Below, in pieces: positions 16,842-25,571 of a stretch of 64,000 nucleotides of DNA; the stretch's first letter is position 1, and every line of letters begins with the position of its first letter. Source of the stretch: Mycolicibacterium sp. J2 (GTDB taxonomy: Bacteria > Actinomycetota > Actinomycetes > Mycobacteriales > Mycobacteriaceae). The stretch covers positions 62,001-126,000 of the forward strand of contig NZ_JAPFPY010000010.1 of NCBI RefSeq assembly GCF_026240945.1, in the 5' to 3' direction. The position numbers and the translations under genes were made by a program. The notes under the pieces are model-generated. The model made no database searches. It saw only the letters and a list, made by a program, of their open reading frames with translations, and was not told where the DNA came from.

Positions 16842-19756
16842 GTGCACCCCGCAACGATACGCACGCCGATCCGCCGACGGATCCTTTCAAGGCCACCCCG
16901 CACGCCACCGAGAACGATCGTCGCGGCATTGCGAAATGGGTTCGCACGCTTGCCGTTCCGATCATCATCGGCTGGATAGCGGTAGTCGCACTGCTCAACG
17001 TCATCGTCCCGCAGCTCGAAGAGGTCGGGCAGATGAAGGCGGTGTCGATGAGCCCGGAGACGGCGCCATCGGTGATCTCGATGAAGCGCGTCGGGCAGAA
17101 TTTCGACGAGTTCAAGTCGAACAGCTCGGCGATGGTGGTGCTGGAGGCCGATCATCAGCTCGGGGATGCCGAGCACAAGTTCTACGACGAGATGATCAAG
17201 AAGCTGGAAGCCGACACCAAACATGTCGAGCACATCCAGGACATGTGGGGTGATCCGCTGACGGCGGCCGGCGCCCAGAGTGCTGACGGCAAGGCCACCT
17301 ACGTCCAGGTGTACACCGCCGGTAACCAGGGCGAGTCACTGGCCAACGAGTCCATCGACGCCGTGAAGTCGACCGTCGACAGCATGACCCCGCCGCCCGG
17401 GCTGAAGGTGTACGTCACCGGTCCTGCGGCGATGACCGCGGATCAGCAGATCGCCAGCGACCGGAGCCTGCGGGTGATCGAGGCGCTGACATTCGCCGTG
17501 ATCATCGTGATGATGCTGCTGATCTACCGATCGGTGGTATCGGTTCTGCTCACCCTGGTGATGGTGGTGCTCGGGCTGGCCGCCACCCGAGGAGCGGTGG
17601 CGTTCCTCGGGTACTACGACATCATCGGGCTGTCCACGTTCGCGACGAACCTGTTGGTGACGCTGGCCATCGCCGCCGCGACGGATTATGCGATCTTCCT
17701 GATCGGCCGCTATCAGGAGGCCCGCACCAGGGGGATGGACCGCGAGGCGGCCTATTACGACATGTATCACGGCACCGCACACGTCATCCTCGGCTCTGGT
17801 ATGACCATCGCCGGTGCGACGTTCTGCCTGCACTTCACCAAACTGCCGTACTTCCAGTCCCTGGGCATCCCGTTGGCGGTGGGCATGGTGACGCTGGTGT
17901 TCTGCGCCCTGACCCTGGGCCCGGCGATCATCTCGGTGGCCACCCGCTTCGGAAAGACGTTGGAGCCCAAGCGCAGTGCGCGTATCCGCGGCTGGCGCAA
18001 GATCGGTGCCGTCGTGGTGCGTTGGCCGGGACCGGTCCTGGTCGCCACCATCGCGCTGTGTCTGGTCGGTTTGGTGGCGCTGCCCGGATACAAGACCAAC
18101 TACAACGACCGTAACTACCTACCGGACAACCTTCCCGCGGCCGAGGGGTACGCGGCGGCGGACCGGCATTTCAACCAGGCCCGGATGAACCCCGAGCTGT
18201 TGATGATCGAAAGCGATCACGATCTGCGCAATTCCGCGGACTTCCTGGTGATCGACAAGATCGCCAAGGCGGTGTTCCGCACCCCGGGTATCGGCCGGGT
18301 ACAGGCCATCACCCGCCCGCAGGGCACCCCGATCGAGCACACCTCGATCCCGTTCCAGATCAGCATGCAGGGCACTTCTCAGAAAATGAACGAGAAGTAC
18401 CAGCAGGACATGATGGCCACCATGCTCAAGCAGGCCGACGATATGCAGACCACCATCGACAACATGACCAAGATGCAGAACATCACGGTGCAGATGGCGG
18501 CCACCACGCATTCGATGGTCACCAAGATGAAGAACATGACCCTCGATGTGGCCGAATTGCGGGACCACATCGCCGATTTCGACGATTTCTTCCGCCCGAT
18601 CCGCAACTACCTGTACTGGGAACCGCACTGCTATGACATCCCGTCGTGCTGGGCGATCCGGTCGATCTTCGACACCCTCGACGGGATCGACACCATGACC
18701 GACGACATCCAGCAGTTGATGCCGGACATGGAGCGGCTGGACACCCTGATGCCCCAGATGGTGGCGTTGATGCCGTCGATGATCGCGACGATGAAGAACA
18801 TGAAGACCTACATGCTGACCATGTATCAGACCCAGAAGGGCATACAGGATCAGATGTCGGCGATGCAGGACAACTCGTCGGCCATGGGCGAAGCGTTCGA
18901 CGCGGCCAAGAACGACGATTCGTTCTACTTGCCGCCGGAGACGTTCGACAATCCCGAATTCAAGCGGGGTATGAAGAGTTTCGTGTCGCCCGACGGGAAG
19001 TCGGTGCGCTTCATCATCAGCCACGACGGCGATCCGATGAGCCCCGAAGGCATCTCGCATATCGAGGCGATCAAGCAGGCCGCCAAGGAGGCGATCAAGG
19101 GCACCCCGCTGGAGGGCTCCAGAATCTACCTCGCGGGCACCGCCGCCACCTTCAAGGACATGCAGGAGGGGGCGAACTACGACCTCATCATCGCCGGTAT
19201 CGCCTCGCTGTGTTTGATCTTCATCATCATGCTGATCATCACCAGGGCGGTGGTGGCCGCGGCGGTGATCGTCGGTACGGTCCTGCTGTCGCTCGGGGCG
19301 TCGTTCGGTATCTCGGTGTTGCTGTGGCAACACCTGCTGAACACACCCCTGCACTGGATGGTGCTGGCGATGTCGGTGATCATCCTGCTGGCCGTCGGGG
19401 CCGATTACAACCTGCTGTTGGTGTCGCGGTTCAAGGAGGAGATCCATGCCGGCCTGAACACCGGCATCATCCGATCCATGGGCGGGACCGGATCGGTGGT
19501 CACCTCAGCGGGTCTGGTGTTCGCCTTCACCATGATCTCCATGGCGGTCAGCGAGCTGACGGTGATCGGGCAGGTCGGCACGACGATCGGTCTGGGTCTG
19601 TTGTTCGACACGTTGATCATCCGGTCGTTCATGACCCCGGCGATCGCCGCGCTGCTGGGCAAGTGGTTCTGGTGGCCGCAACGCGTGCGTCAGCGCCCGG
19701 TCCCGTCGAACTGGCCGGCACCTATTCAGAAGTCACCCGAGGAGGCCCTGTCATGA
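16838..19756 (+). CDS. MmpL-family RND transporter (MmpL4/MmpL5 type)
   Basis: Inner-membrane RND transporter of 972 aa, exporting lipids or siderophores in characterised relatives. Transmembrane blocks with periplasmic loops are clear. The proton-relay Asp-Tyr pairs are Asp283-Tyr284 ([10 protein letters not shown]) in the first half and Asp856-Tyr857 ([15 protein letters not shown]) in the second. Residues ~510-690 form a Met-, Gln- and Asp-rich coiled-coil hairpin ([33 protein letters not shown]), the feature that marks the MmpL4/MmpL5 group. The ATG overlaps mmpS by 4 bp and the stop overlaps the DUF732 gene by 4 bp. The actual substrate is unknown. The downstream Rv0455c-like gene suggests siderophores. 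Confidence 0.95.
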   Translation: MSAPRNDTHADPPTDPFKATPHATENDRRGIAKWVRTLAVPIIIGWIAVVALLNVIVPQLEEVGQMKAVSMSPETAPSVISMKRVGQNFDEFKSNSSAMVVLEADHQLGDAEHKFYDEMIKKLEADTKHVEHIQDMWGDPLTAAGAQSADGKATYVQVYTAGNQGESLANESIDAVKSTVDSMTPPPGLKVYVTGPAAMTADQQIASDRSLRVIEALTFAVIIVMMLLIYRSVVSVLLTLVMVVLGLAATRGAVAFLGYYDIIGLSTFATNLLVTLAIAAATDYAIFLIGRYQEARTRGMDREAAYYDMYHGTAHVILGSGMTIAGATFCLHFTKLPYFQSLGIPLAVGMVTLVFCALTLGPAIISVATRFGKTLEPKRSARIRGWRKIGAVVVRWPGPVLVATIALCLVGLVALPGYKTNYNDRNYLPDNLPAAEGYAAADRHFNQARMNPELLMIESDHDLRNSADFLVIDKIAKAVFRTPGIGRVQAITRPQGTPIEHTSIPFQISMQGTSQKMNEKYQQDMMATMLKQADDMQTTIDNMTKMQNITVQMAATTHSMVTKMKNMTLDVAELRDHIADFDDFFRPIRNYLYWEPHCYDIPSCWAIRSIFDTLDGIDTMTDDIQQLMPDMERLDTLMPQMVALMPSMIATMKNMKTYMLTMYQTQKGIQDQMSAMQDNSSAMGEAFDAAKNDDSFYLPPETFDNPEFKRGMKSFVSPDGKSVRFIISHDGDPMSPEGISHIEAIKQAAKEAIKGTPLEGSRIYLAGTAATFKDMQEGANYDLIIAGIASLCLIFIIMLIITRAVVAAAVIVGTVLLSLGASFGISVLLWQHLLNTPLHWMVLAMSVIILLAVGADYNLLLVSRFKEEIHAGLNTGIIRSMGGTGSVVTSAGLVFAFTMISMAVSELTVIGQVGTTIGLGLLFDTLIIRSFMTPAIAALLGKWFWWPQRVRQRPVPSNWPAPIQKSPEEALS

Positions 19757-20103
19757 AGTTCGCCGTCACAGCCCTGATCGTCGGAGCCGCCGTGGGATTG
19801 GCTGCCCCCGCCCAGGCGGATCCGGCTTATGACCGGGATCCGGACACCAACTTCGCCCATGAATTGCACACCTACGGCATCTACGGGCAAAAGGACTACA
19901 ACGCCTGGATCGGCAAACTGGTCTGCAAACGCCTCTACAACAACGTCGACCACGACGCCTACGCCTCCGCGAAATTCGTCGGCGACAACCTCGACCGCCA
20001 CAACAGCACCCAACAGAACTGGCAATTCCTCGGTGCCGCCCTGAACTACTACTGCCCCGACCAACGCGTCATCCTCGACCAGGTCGCGGCCGCCCAGCAC
20101 TAG
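19753..20103 (+). CDS. DUF732-type small secreted protein
   Basis: Exported protein of 116 aa with a signal peptide ending AQADP and a helical body holding two cysteines (LVCKRL, YYCPDQ), typical of the mycobacterial DUF732 family. The start codon overlaps the mmpL stop by 4 bp. From about position 19850 the codon style changes: Lys, Gln and Glu mostly use AAA, CAA and GAA while other codons end in C, unlike mmpL. DUF732 function is not established. Here it is tied to the exporter by strict translational coupling. Confidence 0.85.
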   Translation: MKFAVTALIVGAAVGLAAPAQADPAYDRDPDTNFAHELHTYGIYGQKDYNAWIGKLVCKRLYNNVDHDAYASAKFVGDNLDRHNSTQQNWQFLGAALNYYCPDQRVILDQVAAAQH

Positions 20104-20115
20104 GAAGGAACACCC

Positions 20116-20565
20116 ATGACGCACAAGGCAATCCGATTCGGCGTCGCCGCAGCAACCCTGGCCGGCGCCCTGGCCACCTCCGGCATCGCCTCAGCCGATG
20201 CCACCGACGACTACCCCATCCCCAACCGCATCCTGCGCACCCCCTGCACCGCCGAACAAATCATGGCCGCCGCCCGCGACGTCGAACCCGTCTACTACGA
20301 GCGCTACATGATCGACTACAACAACAAACCCGCCGCCGACCAACAAGGCGCCCAAGACCGCATCCACTGGTTCTTCTCCCTGGACTACGCCGGCCGCCGC
20401 CAATACTCCGAAGACACCGCCACCAACGCCTTCTACGAACAAATGTCCTGGCGCTGGCCCAACTGGGCCAAACTGTTCTTCAACAACAAAGGCGTGGCCG
20501 CCCACACCACCGACATCTGCCAGAACTACCCAGCAGGCGACATGTCCGTCTGGGACTGGCACTAG
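20116..20565 (+). CDS. Rv0455c-like secreted protein (DUF5078 type)
   Basis: Exported protein of 149 aa with a signal peptide ending ASADAT. It closely resembles, from memory, Rv0455c of M. tuberculosis, a secreted protein required for mycobactin and carboxymycobactin secretion. Shared phrases include YYERYMIDYNN, HWFFSL, LFFNNKGV and YPAGDMSVWDW. Cys44 and Cys135 match the two cysteines that form its disulphide cinch. It begins 12 bp after the DUF732 gene behind AGGAAGGA, so it is in the mmpS-mmpL operon. Codon use is strongly C-ending with AAA, CAA and GAA preferred, unlike the upstream exporter. Family assignment is firm; the role in siderophore export is inference. Confidence 0.85.
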   Translation: MTHKAIRFGVAAATLAGALATSGIASADATDDYPIPNRILRTPCTAEQIMAAARDVEPVYYERYMIDYNNKPAADQQGAQDRIHWFFSLDYAGRRQYSEDTATNAFYEQMSWRWPNWAKLFFNNKGVAAHTTDICQNYPAGDMSVWDWH

Positions 20566-20665
20566 GCGCCAGGTATGTCGCCGGCGTCACAGTTGCCGGC
20601 TCGAGGGGTGAGGATCACAGGCTGCGGCATGGGTGAAATACCTTGTGGCGTGGTGCAATTCTCCG

Positions 20666-21931
20666 GTGACAGAGGTATCCGATACCGGGGGTTCCAAACT
20701 CTCCGGCGACGTTGAAGAGGACGAAGGTCCGTTCAACGACGCCAAGGAACCGCCGTACCGGATTGCCGGCGCCGTACTGCTGACCGTCGTGGTCCTCGTC
20801 TTCGGGCTGACCTGGGCGCAGTTCCGCGGGTATTTCGACGAGAAATCGACCGTGGTGGTGATGGCCGAGCGGGCCGGGTTGTCGATGGATCCCGGGTCGA
20901 AGGTGACGTTCAACGGGGTGCCGATCGGGCGGCTGAAATCCGCCGACGCAGTCACTGACGGCACGGGCCCTCGGGCGAAACTGACGCTCAATGTGCAGCC
21001 GCGATATCTGAACTTGATTCCGGCCAACGTGGACGCACAGGTCCGCGCGACGACGGTGTTCGGCAACAAGTACATCTCGTTCGTATCACCGGCGGATCCG
21101 TCTGCGGACAAGCTCAAGCCGGGTGCGGTGATCAATGCGATCAGTACCACCACCGAGTTCAACACGTTGTTCGAGACGATCATGGGGATCGCCCAGCAGG
21201 TGGATCCGGTGAAGTTGAACCAGACGTTGACCGCGGCGGCGCAGGCGCTGGACGGGTTGGGGGACAAGTTCGGCCAGTCGTTGGTGAACGGCAATGACAT
21301 CCTGGGTGAGCTCAATGCCCGGATGCCGCAGATCCGCCGGGACACACAGGGTTTGGCGGATCTGTCGACGGTGTATGCGGATGCGGCGCCGAATCTGTTC
21401 GATGGTTTGGGGCATGCGGTGGTGACGGCGCGCACGCTCAACGCCGAGCGGGGGACCATCGATGCGGCATTGATGTCGGCGGTGGGGTTCGGTAACAACG
21501 CCGGGGATGTGTTCGAGCGGGGTGGGCCGTATCTGGTGCGTGGTGCCCAGGATTTGTTGCCGACCACCAAGTTGCTGGATTACTACAGCCCCGAATTGCT
21601 GTGCACCCTGCGGAATTTCCACGATGTCGCGCCGCGCTTCGCCGACATGCTCGGTGGCAACGGGTACTCGCTGGTGCTCGCCGACGAATTGGTGGGCGCC
21701 GGGAACGGTTACGTTTATCCCGACAACCTGCCGAGGGTCAACGCTCGCGGTGGGCCGGAGGGCAGGCCGGGCTGCTGGCAGCCGATCACCCGGGACCTGT
21801 GGCCGGCACCGTATCTGGTGATGGACACCGGTGCCAGCATCGCCCCGTACAACCACTTCGAGCTCGGCCAGCCGCTGGCCGCCGAGTACGTCTGGGGCCG
21901 CCAAGTGGGGGAACGCACCATCAATCCGTGA
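20666..21931 (+). CDS. Orphan MceA-type protein
   Basis: Mammalian-cell-entry family protein of about 421 aa. A transmembrane helix at about 37-58 follows an acidic N-terminus. Then comes the MCE domain (SKVTFNGVPIGRLKSADAV), a long helical region and the RQVGERTINP ending characteristic of A-type Mce subunits. Mce proteins normally occur as six-gene sets with YrbE permeases and form lipid-uptake tunnels. None of these partners is present here. GTG 20666 is preferred because a TACCTT -10-like box at 20639-20644 would lie inside a longer version. GTG 20633 is the alternative. It may be an extra subunit for an Mce complex encoded elsewhere. Confidence 0.85.
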   Translation: MTEVSDTGGSKLSGDVEEDEGPFNDAKEPPYRIAGAVLLTVVVLVFGLTWAQFRGYFDEKSTVVVMAERAGLSMDPGSKVTFNGVPIGRLKSADAVTDGTGPRAKLTLNVQPRYLNLIPANVDAQVRATTVFGNKYISFVSPADPSADKLKPGAVINAISTTTEFNTLFETIMGIAQQVDPVKLNQTLTAAAQALDGLGDKFGQSLVNGNDILGELNARMPQIRRDTQGLADLSTVYADAAPNLFDGLGHAVVTARTLNAERGTIDAALMSAVGFGNNAGDVFERGGPYLVRGAQDLLPTTKLLDYYSPELLCTLRNFHDVAPRFADMLGGNGYSLVLADELVGAGNGYVYPDNLPRVNARGGPEGRPGCWQPITRDLWPAPYLVMDTGASIAPYNHFELGQPLAAEYVWGRQVGERTINP

Positions 21932-21946
21932 CGCTCATGCATGGAC

Positions 21947-21952
21947 TAGGTT
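21947..21952 (+). promoter_or_regulatory. Predicted -10 box (TAGGTT), leaderless
   Basis: TAGGTT lies exactly 6 nt before the GTG at 21959 in the 27-bp gap after the mceA-type gene. No ribosome-binding site is seen. Confidence 0.5.
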
Positions 21953-21958
21953 GACCGG

Positions 21959-22543
21959 GTGGCTCGTCGCAAACGATCGAGCGCCACCACCGTGGCGGTC
22001 CTGACCCTGATAGGTGCCGTGTTGTGCACCCTGGCGGTGGGTGGATTCCTGCTCTACCCGTACTACCTGCTGCGGCCGTGGATCTATCACCCGGTGTGGT
22101 TCGGTGTGCCGGGTTTCCTGCTGCTGGCGCTGGCCTGTTGGCTGGGGCTCGGCCGTGCCGCGGTGAAGTGGGCCGGCGTGGCCGTATGCCTGCTCTGCGG
22201 CGCGACGGTGGGGTTCATCGGCTGGTTCGCTGCGGCGTACGCGAGCCCCATGCATGCCGTGGGCACGTATCGCGCCCCCGACGGCGACGTGGAAGTGGTG
22301 GTATACCAGAGCACGGCCGGCTTGGCGCCCGACCTCACCTGGGAATTGCGCCTGCACACCCGCCGTGGCCTCCTCTCGCGGGAGAGCGATCTGGGTTGTG
22401 TCAACTCGGATGCCATGGCGCTGAACGTTATTCAGTGGATCGGTCCCCGGACGGTACGGGTGGGCCTGTCCCGGGCTGGGGCCATCGACGTCGTTGTCGA
22501 CGACCAGGGCAGGCCCAACCGCACCGTTGACGGCGGCTGCTAA
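21959..22543 (+). CDS. Small membrane protein of unknown function
   Basis: Membrane protein of 194 aa with three hydrophobic helices (about 12-37, 45-64 and 70-94), then a ~100-residue C-terminal domain of beta character with two cysteines (DLGCVNS and the final residue). The GTG start fits a leaderless promoter. Its stop codon overlaps that of the convergent monooxygenase gene. No family was recognised. The C-terminal domain begins TYRAPDGDVEVVVYQ and might be extracytoplasmic. Confidence 0.6.
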   Translation: MARRKRSSATTVAVLTLIGAVLCTLAVGGFLLYPYYLLRPWIYHPVWFGVPGFLLLALACWLGLGRAAVKWAGVAVCLLCGATVGFIGWFAAAYASPMHAVGTYRAPDGDVEVVVYQSTAGLAPDLTWELRLHTRRGLLSRESDLGCVNSDAMALNVIQWIGPRTVRVGLSRAGAIDVVVDDQGRPNRTVDGGC

Positions 22544-24369
22544 CTCAGGTGGTGCACCTCCTGCAGCCCGTACACCGGAGTGGGTAGCCCGGCGTGGCGA
22601 GCCTTGAGCTGCAGCGCCAGGTACAACGAATAGTGCCGGGACTGATGGAGATTCCCGCCGTGGAACCACAGGTTCTCCTGCTGGGTGGGCTTCCACATGT
22701 TGCGCTGTTCGCCCTCCCACGGTCCGGGATCCTTGGTGGTGTCCGAGCCGAGGCCCCAGACCTTGCCGACCTTGTCGGCGACGTCCTGACCGATCAGGTC
22801 GGCGGCCCAGCCGTTCATCGAACCGAACCCGGTGGCGTAGACCACGACATCGGCCGGCAGCTCGGTGCCGTCTGACAGCACAACGGAATTCGCGGTCAGG
22901 TGTGACACGTCGCCGTGTGCCAGCTTGATGCTGCCGTCGGCGACCAGGTCACATGCACCGACGTCGATGTAATAACCCGAGCCGCGGCGCAGGTACTTCA
23001 TGAACAAGCCGGACCCGTCGTCGCCCCAATCCAGGTCGAACCCGGCAGCCTCCAGTCGGGCGTAGAAGTCCTTGTCCCGCTCGCGGATTGCGTCATAGAT
23101 CGGGATCTGGAACTCGTGCATGATGCGGTAGGGCAGTGACGCGAAGGTCAGATCGGCCTTCTCGGTGGTCATGCCGGCGGCCAGCGCTCGCTCCGAATAG
23201 AGGTCACCCAGACCCAACTCCATCAGCGAGTCCGACTTCACGATATGGGTCGAGGACCGCTGCACCATGGTCACGTCGACACTGTTTTCGTACAGCGCCT
23301 TACAGATATCGTGCGCGGAGTTGTTGGAGCCGATGACCACGGCCCGTTTGCCGACGTACTGGTCGGGGCCGGGGTGGTGGCTGGAATGGTGCTGGTCGCC
23401 GAGGAATTCATCCTGCCCGGGGAACGACGGCACATTCGGCTTACCGGACATCCCGGTCGCCAGCACCAGATGCGCCGGCCGCAGGGTCACCGCCTCGCCG
23501 TCGCGGTCCACTTCGACGGTCCAGCGCTTCTCGTTCTCGTCATAGGTGGCGGACAGGCACGCGGTCTTCGACCAGTACGGCACTTCCATGACCTTGGTAT
23601 AGAACTCGAGCCAGTCGCCGATCTTGTCCTTGGGTGCGAACACCGGCCAGTTCGCCGGGAACGGCAGGTACGGCAGGTGGTCGTACCACACCGGGTCGTG
23701 CAGGCACAGCGACTTGTACCGCTTGCGCCATTGATCGCCGGGGCGGTCGTGCTTGTCGACGACGATGGCGGGTACGCCGAGTTGACGCAGCCGCGCCCCG
23801 AGCGCGATGCCGCCCTGCCCGCCACCGACCACCAGGACGTAGGGCTGCTCGGAGTAGCCCAGGGTGCGTTCCTCGTCCTGCCGCTTCTCGGCCCAGGACC
23901 GGGTGTCCGGGTCCGACCCGTGCACCGCGCCGAGCGGCCGGGTGACGCCCTTGCCCTCCTCGTGACCCTTGAGTTCCTGCAGCGTGGTCAGCAGAGTCCA
24001 CGCTTGATCACCCTTGAGTCGCAGATGCCCGATCCCGCGGCCCACTGCGGTCTCGAACTCGATGAACGCGGTGGTCACCTCCCCGTCCTGAGTCGGCGTC
24101 TCACGGGTCCGGAAACCGGACGGATCGGTACCGGCCAACCGTGTCGTCAGCATGGCGGCGATTGCCTCGCGGCCTTCCAGCGTCTTCAGGTTCCAGGTGA
24201 ACGCCACCAGATCGCGCCAAAAGCTGTCGAGGGCGAACTTGCCGACGGCACGGTCGATATCGCGAGTGGCCAGCGCATGTTCGAAGTCGGTGAGCCACGC
24301 GTCGACGCGCTGCTGCGGGGACAGCTCCTCTGGCTGCGACGGTGCTGGTGCATCGATGGTTTGTGTCAT
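22540..24369 (-). CDS. Flavin-containing monooxygenase with N-terminal NTF2-like domain
   Basis: FAD- and NADPH-dependent monooxygenase of 609 aa. Residues ~20-140 form an NTF2/SnoaL-like domain fused in front of the flavoprotein. FAD binding is shown by VLVVGGGQGGIALG (GGGQGG at 182-187) and NADPH binding by VVIGSNNSAHD. The segment DEFLGDQHHSSHH sits where FMO and Baeyer-Villiger enzymes carry their FxGxxxHxxx(Y/F/W) fingerprint. ATG 24369 gives a normal N-terminus. The gene is divergent from a butanediol-type dehydrogenase and an acetoin-type reductase, so a short ketone or hydroxyketone is a possible substrate. That is inference only. Confidence 0.85.
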   Translation of the reverse strand: MTQTIDAPAPSQPEELSPQQRVDAWLTDFEHALATRDIDRAVGKFALDSFWRDLVAFTWNLKTLEGREAIAAMLTTRLAGTDPSGFRTRETPTQDGEVTTAFIEFETAVGRGIGHLRLKGDQAWTLLTTLQELKGHEEGKGVTRPLGAVHGSDPDTRSWAEKRQDEERTLGYSEQPYVLVVGGGQGGIALGARLRQLGVPAIVVDKHDRPGDQWRKRYKSLCLHDPVWYDHLPYLPFPANWPVFAPKDKIGDWLEFYTKVMEVPYWSKTACLSATYDENEKRWTVEVDRDGEAVTLRPAHLVLATGMSGKPNVPSFPGQDEFLGDQHHSSHHPGPDQYVGKRAVVIGSNNSAHDICKALYENSVDVTMVQRSSTHIVKSDSLMELGLGDLYSERALAAGMTTEKADLTFASLPYRIMHEFQIPIYDAIRERDKDFYARLEAAGFDLDWGDDGSGLFMKYLRRGSGYYIDVGACDLVADGSIKLAHGDVSHLTANSVVLSDGTELPADVVVYATGFGSMNGWAADLIGQDVADKVGKVWGLGSDTTKDPGPWEGEQRNMWKPTQQENLWFHGGNLHQSRHYSLYLALQLKARHAGLPTPVYGLQEVHHLS

Positions 24370-24405
24370 GTGAGCCAGCACACACCGGCGCGACCAGCGT
24401 CACAA

Positions 24406-24476
24406 GGGTTGCAGAGGGTTGCACCCCGGGATAGGCATCGGGCCCAGGTCAGCGCCCGTGCAACCCCCTGCAACTC
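24406..24476. promoter_or_regulatory. Four-copy GTTGCA array in divergent promoter
   Basis: Two 18-bp arms (24406-24423 and 24459-24476) form an inverted repeat with 16 of 18 matches. Each arm holds two GTTGCA copies 10 bp apart. The copies start at 24408 and 24418, and on the other strand as TGCAAC at 24459 and 24469. Arm centres are 53 bp apart, about five helical turns. It is the likely binding region of the GAF regulator encoded at 26379. Confidence 0.65.
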
Positions 24477-24513
24477 TTTCCGGCTGTGGTGCACGCCACA
24501 TACAACGGAGGGC

Positions 24514-25560
24514 ATGAAAGCAGCTGTGTACTACGGACCGAACAAGCTCGACGTCACCGAGGTGGCCAAACCGGAGCCCGGCCCGGGCACCGTCCAGATC
24601 CAGGTCGGATTCAACGGCATCTGCGGCACCGACCTGCACGAGTACTTCGCCGGACCGATCTTCGTCCCCACCGCACCGCACCCGCTGACCGGTCAGCAGC
24701 TGCCGTTGGTCATGGGCCACGAGTTCGCCGGCACCATCACCGCCCTGGGCCCCGGCGTGACGGGCTGGGCCGAAGGTGACCGGGTCGCGGTCGAGCCCGT
24801 CTACCGGTGTGGGAAGTGCACCGCGTGTCGAGCCGGCCACTACAACATCTGCGCGCAGATCGGCTTCCACGGCCTGATGTCCGACGGCGGGATGGCCGAG
24901 TACACGGTCGTGCCCACCAACATGCTGCACAAGCTGCCCGACAACGTCTCCATGGAACTGGGTGCGCTCGTCGAACCGATGTCGGTGGCCTACCACGCTG
25001 CCACCCTGGGCGATCCGGACCCCCAGGGCACCGCCATGGTGTTCGGCGCCGGACCCATCGGTATCGGACTGTGGTTTGCCTTGCGCGGCAAGGGTATCGA
25101 GGACGTCTACGTCGTCGAGCCGGCACCCACCCGCCGGGCCGCCATCGAGGCACTCGGTGCGCGCACCCTCGACCCGACCGCGCTGGACGTGCCGGCCTTC
25201 ATCGCCGAACACACGTCCGGCCGTGGCGCCGACGCCGTCTACGACGCTGCCGGCGTGGCACCCGCGGTGGAGACGGCATTGGCCTGCGTGGGCGCTCGAC
25301 GGTCCATGGTCAGCGTCGCCATCTACGAGAAGCCCTTGACCACACCGCTGTTGCGGCTGGTCATGAACGAGTCCCGCATCCAGGGATCGCTGTGCTACAC
25401 GTTCGAGGACTTCGAGGCCGTGATCGCCCTGATGGCACGGGGCGCCTACGACACCACCGGCTGGGTGACCTCCATCGGTATCGACGACGTGGTCGACGAA
25501 GGCTTCGAGGCGCTGCACGCCGGCGCCAAGATGAAGGTCCTCGTCGACCCGTCCAAGTGA
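24514..25560 (+). CDS. Zinc-dependent alcohol dehydrogenase, (R,R)-butanediol dehydrogenase-like
   Basis: NAD(P)-dependent medium-chain dehydrogenase of 348 aa. The catalytic zinc ligands Cys37 (GICGTD) and His69-Glu70 (GHEF) and the structural zinc set Cys99, Cys102, Cys105 and Cys113 are all present. The cofactor motif GAGPIG lies near residue 178. Overall phrases (GICGTDLHEY, VEPVYRCGKC) resemble 2,3-butanediol dehydrogenases, which interconvert butanediol and acetoin. ATG 24514 follows CGGAGG. It is the first gene of the operon controlled from the GTTGCA array, and the acetoin-reductase-like SDR follows after 11 bp. Confidence 0.88.
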   Translation: MKAAVYYGPNKLDVTEVAKPEPGPGTVQIQVGFNGICGTDLHEYFAGPIFVPTAPHPLTGQQLPLVMGHEFAGTITALGPGVTGWAEGDRVAVEPVYRCGKCTACRAGHYNICAQIGFHGLMSDGGMAEYTVVPTNMLHKLPDNVSMELGALVEPMSVAYHAATLGDPDPQGTAMVFGAGPIGIGLWFALRGKGIEDVYVVEPAPTRRAAIEALGARTLDPTALDVPAFIAEHTSGRGADAVYDAAGVAPAVETALACVGARRSMVSVAIYEKPLTTPLLRLVMNESRIQGSLCYTFEDFEAVIALMARGAYDTTGWVTSIGIDDVVDEGFEALHAGAKMKVLVDPSK

Positions 25561-25571
25561 GAGGAAACACC

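Noticed and set aside
18370..18900. Met-rich repetitive stretch in mmpL as a possible recombination or frameshift region
   Set aside because: The frame is continuous, and the stretch is the coiled-coil hairpin normal for MmpL4/MmpL5-type transporters.
24370..24513. Possible sigma-54 promoter because the regulator has an AcoR-type sensor
   Set aside because: No GG-N10-GC element is found at suitable spacing, the regulator lacks the AAA+ domain, and mycobacteria have no RpoN.
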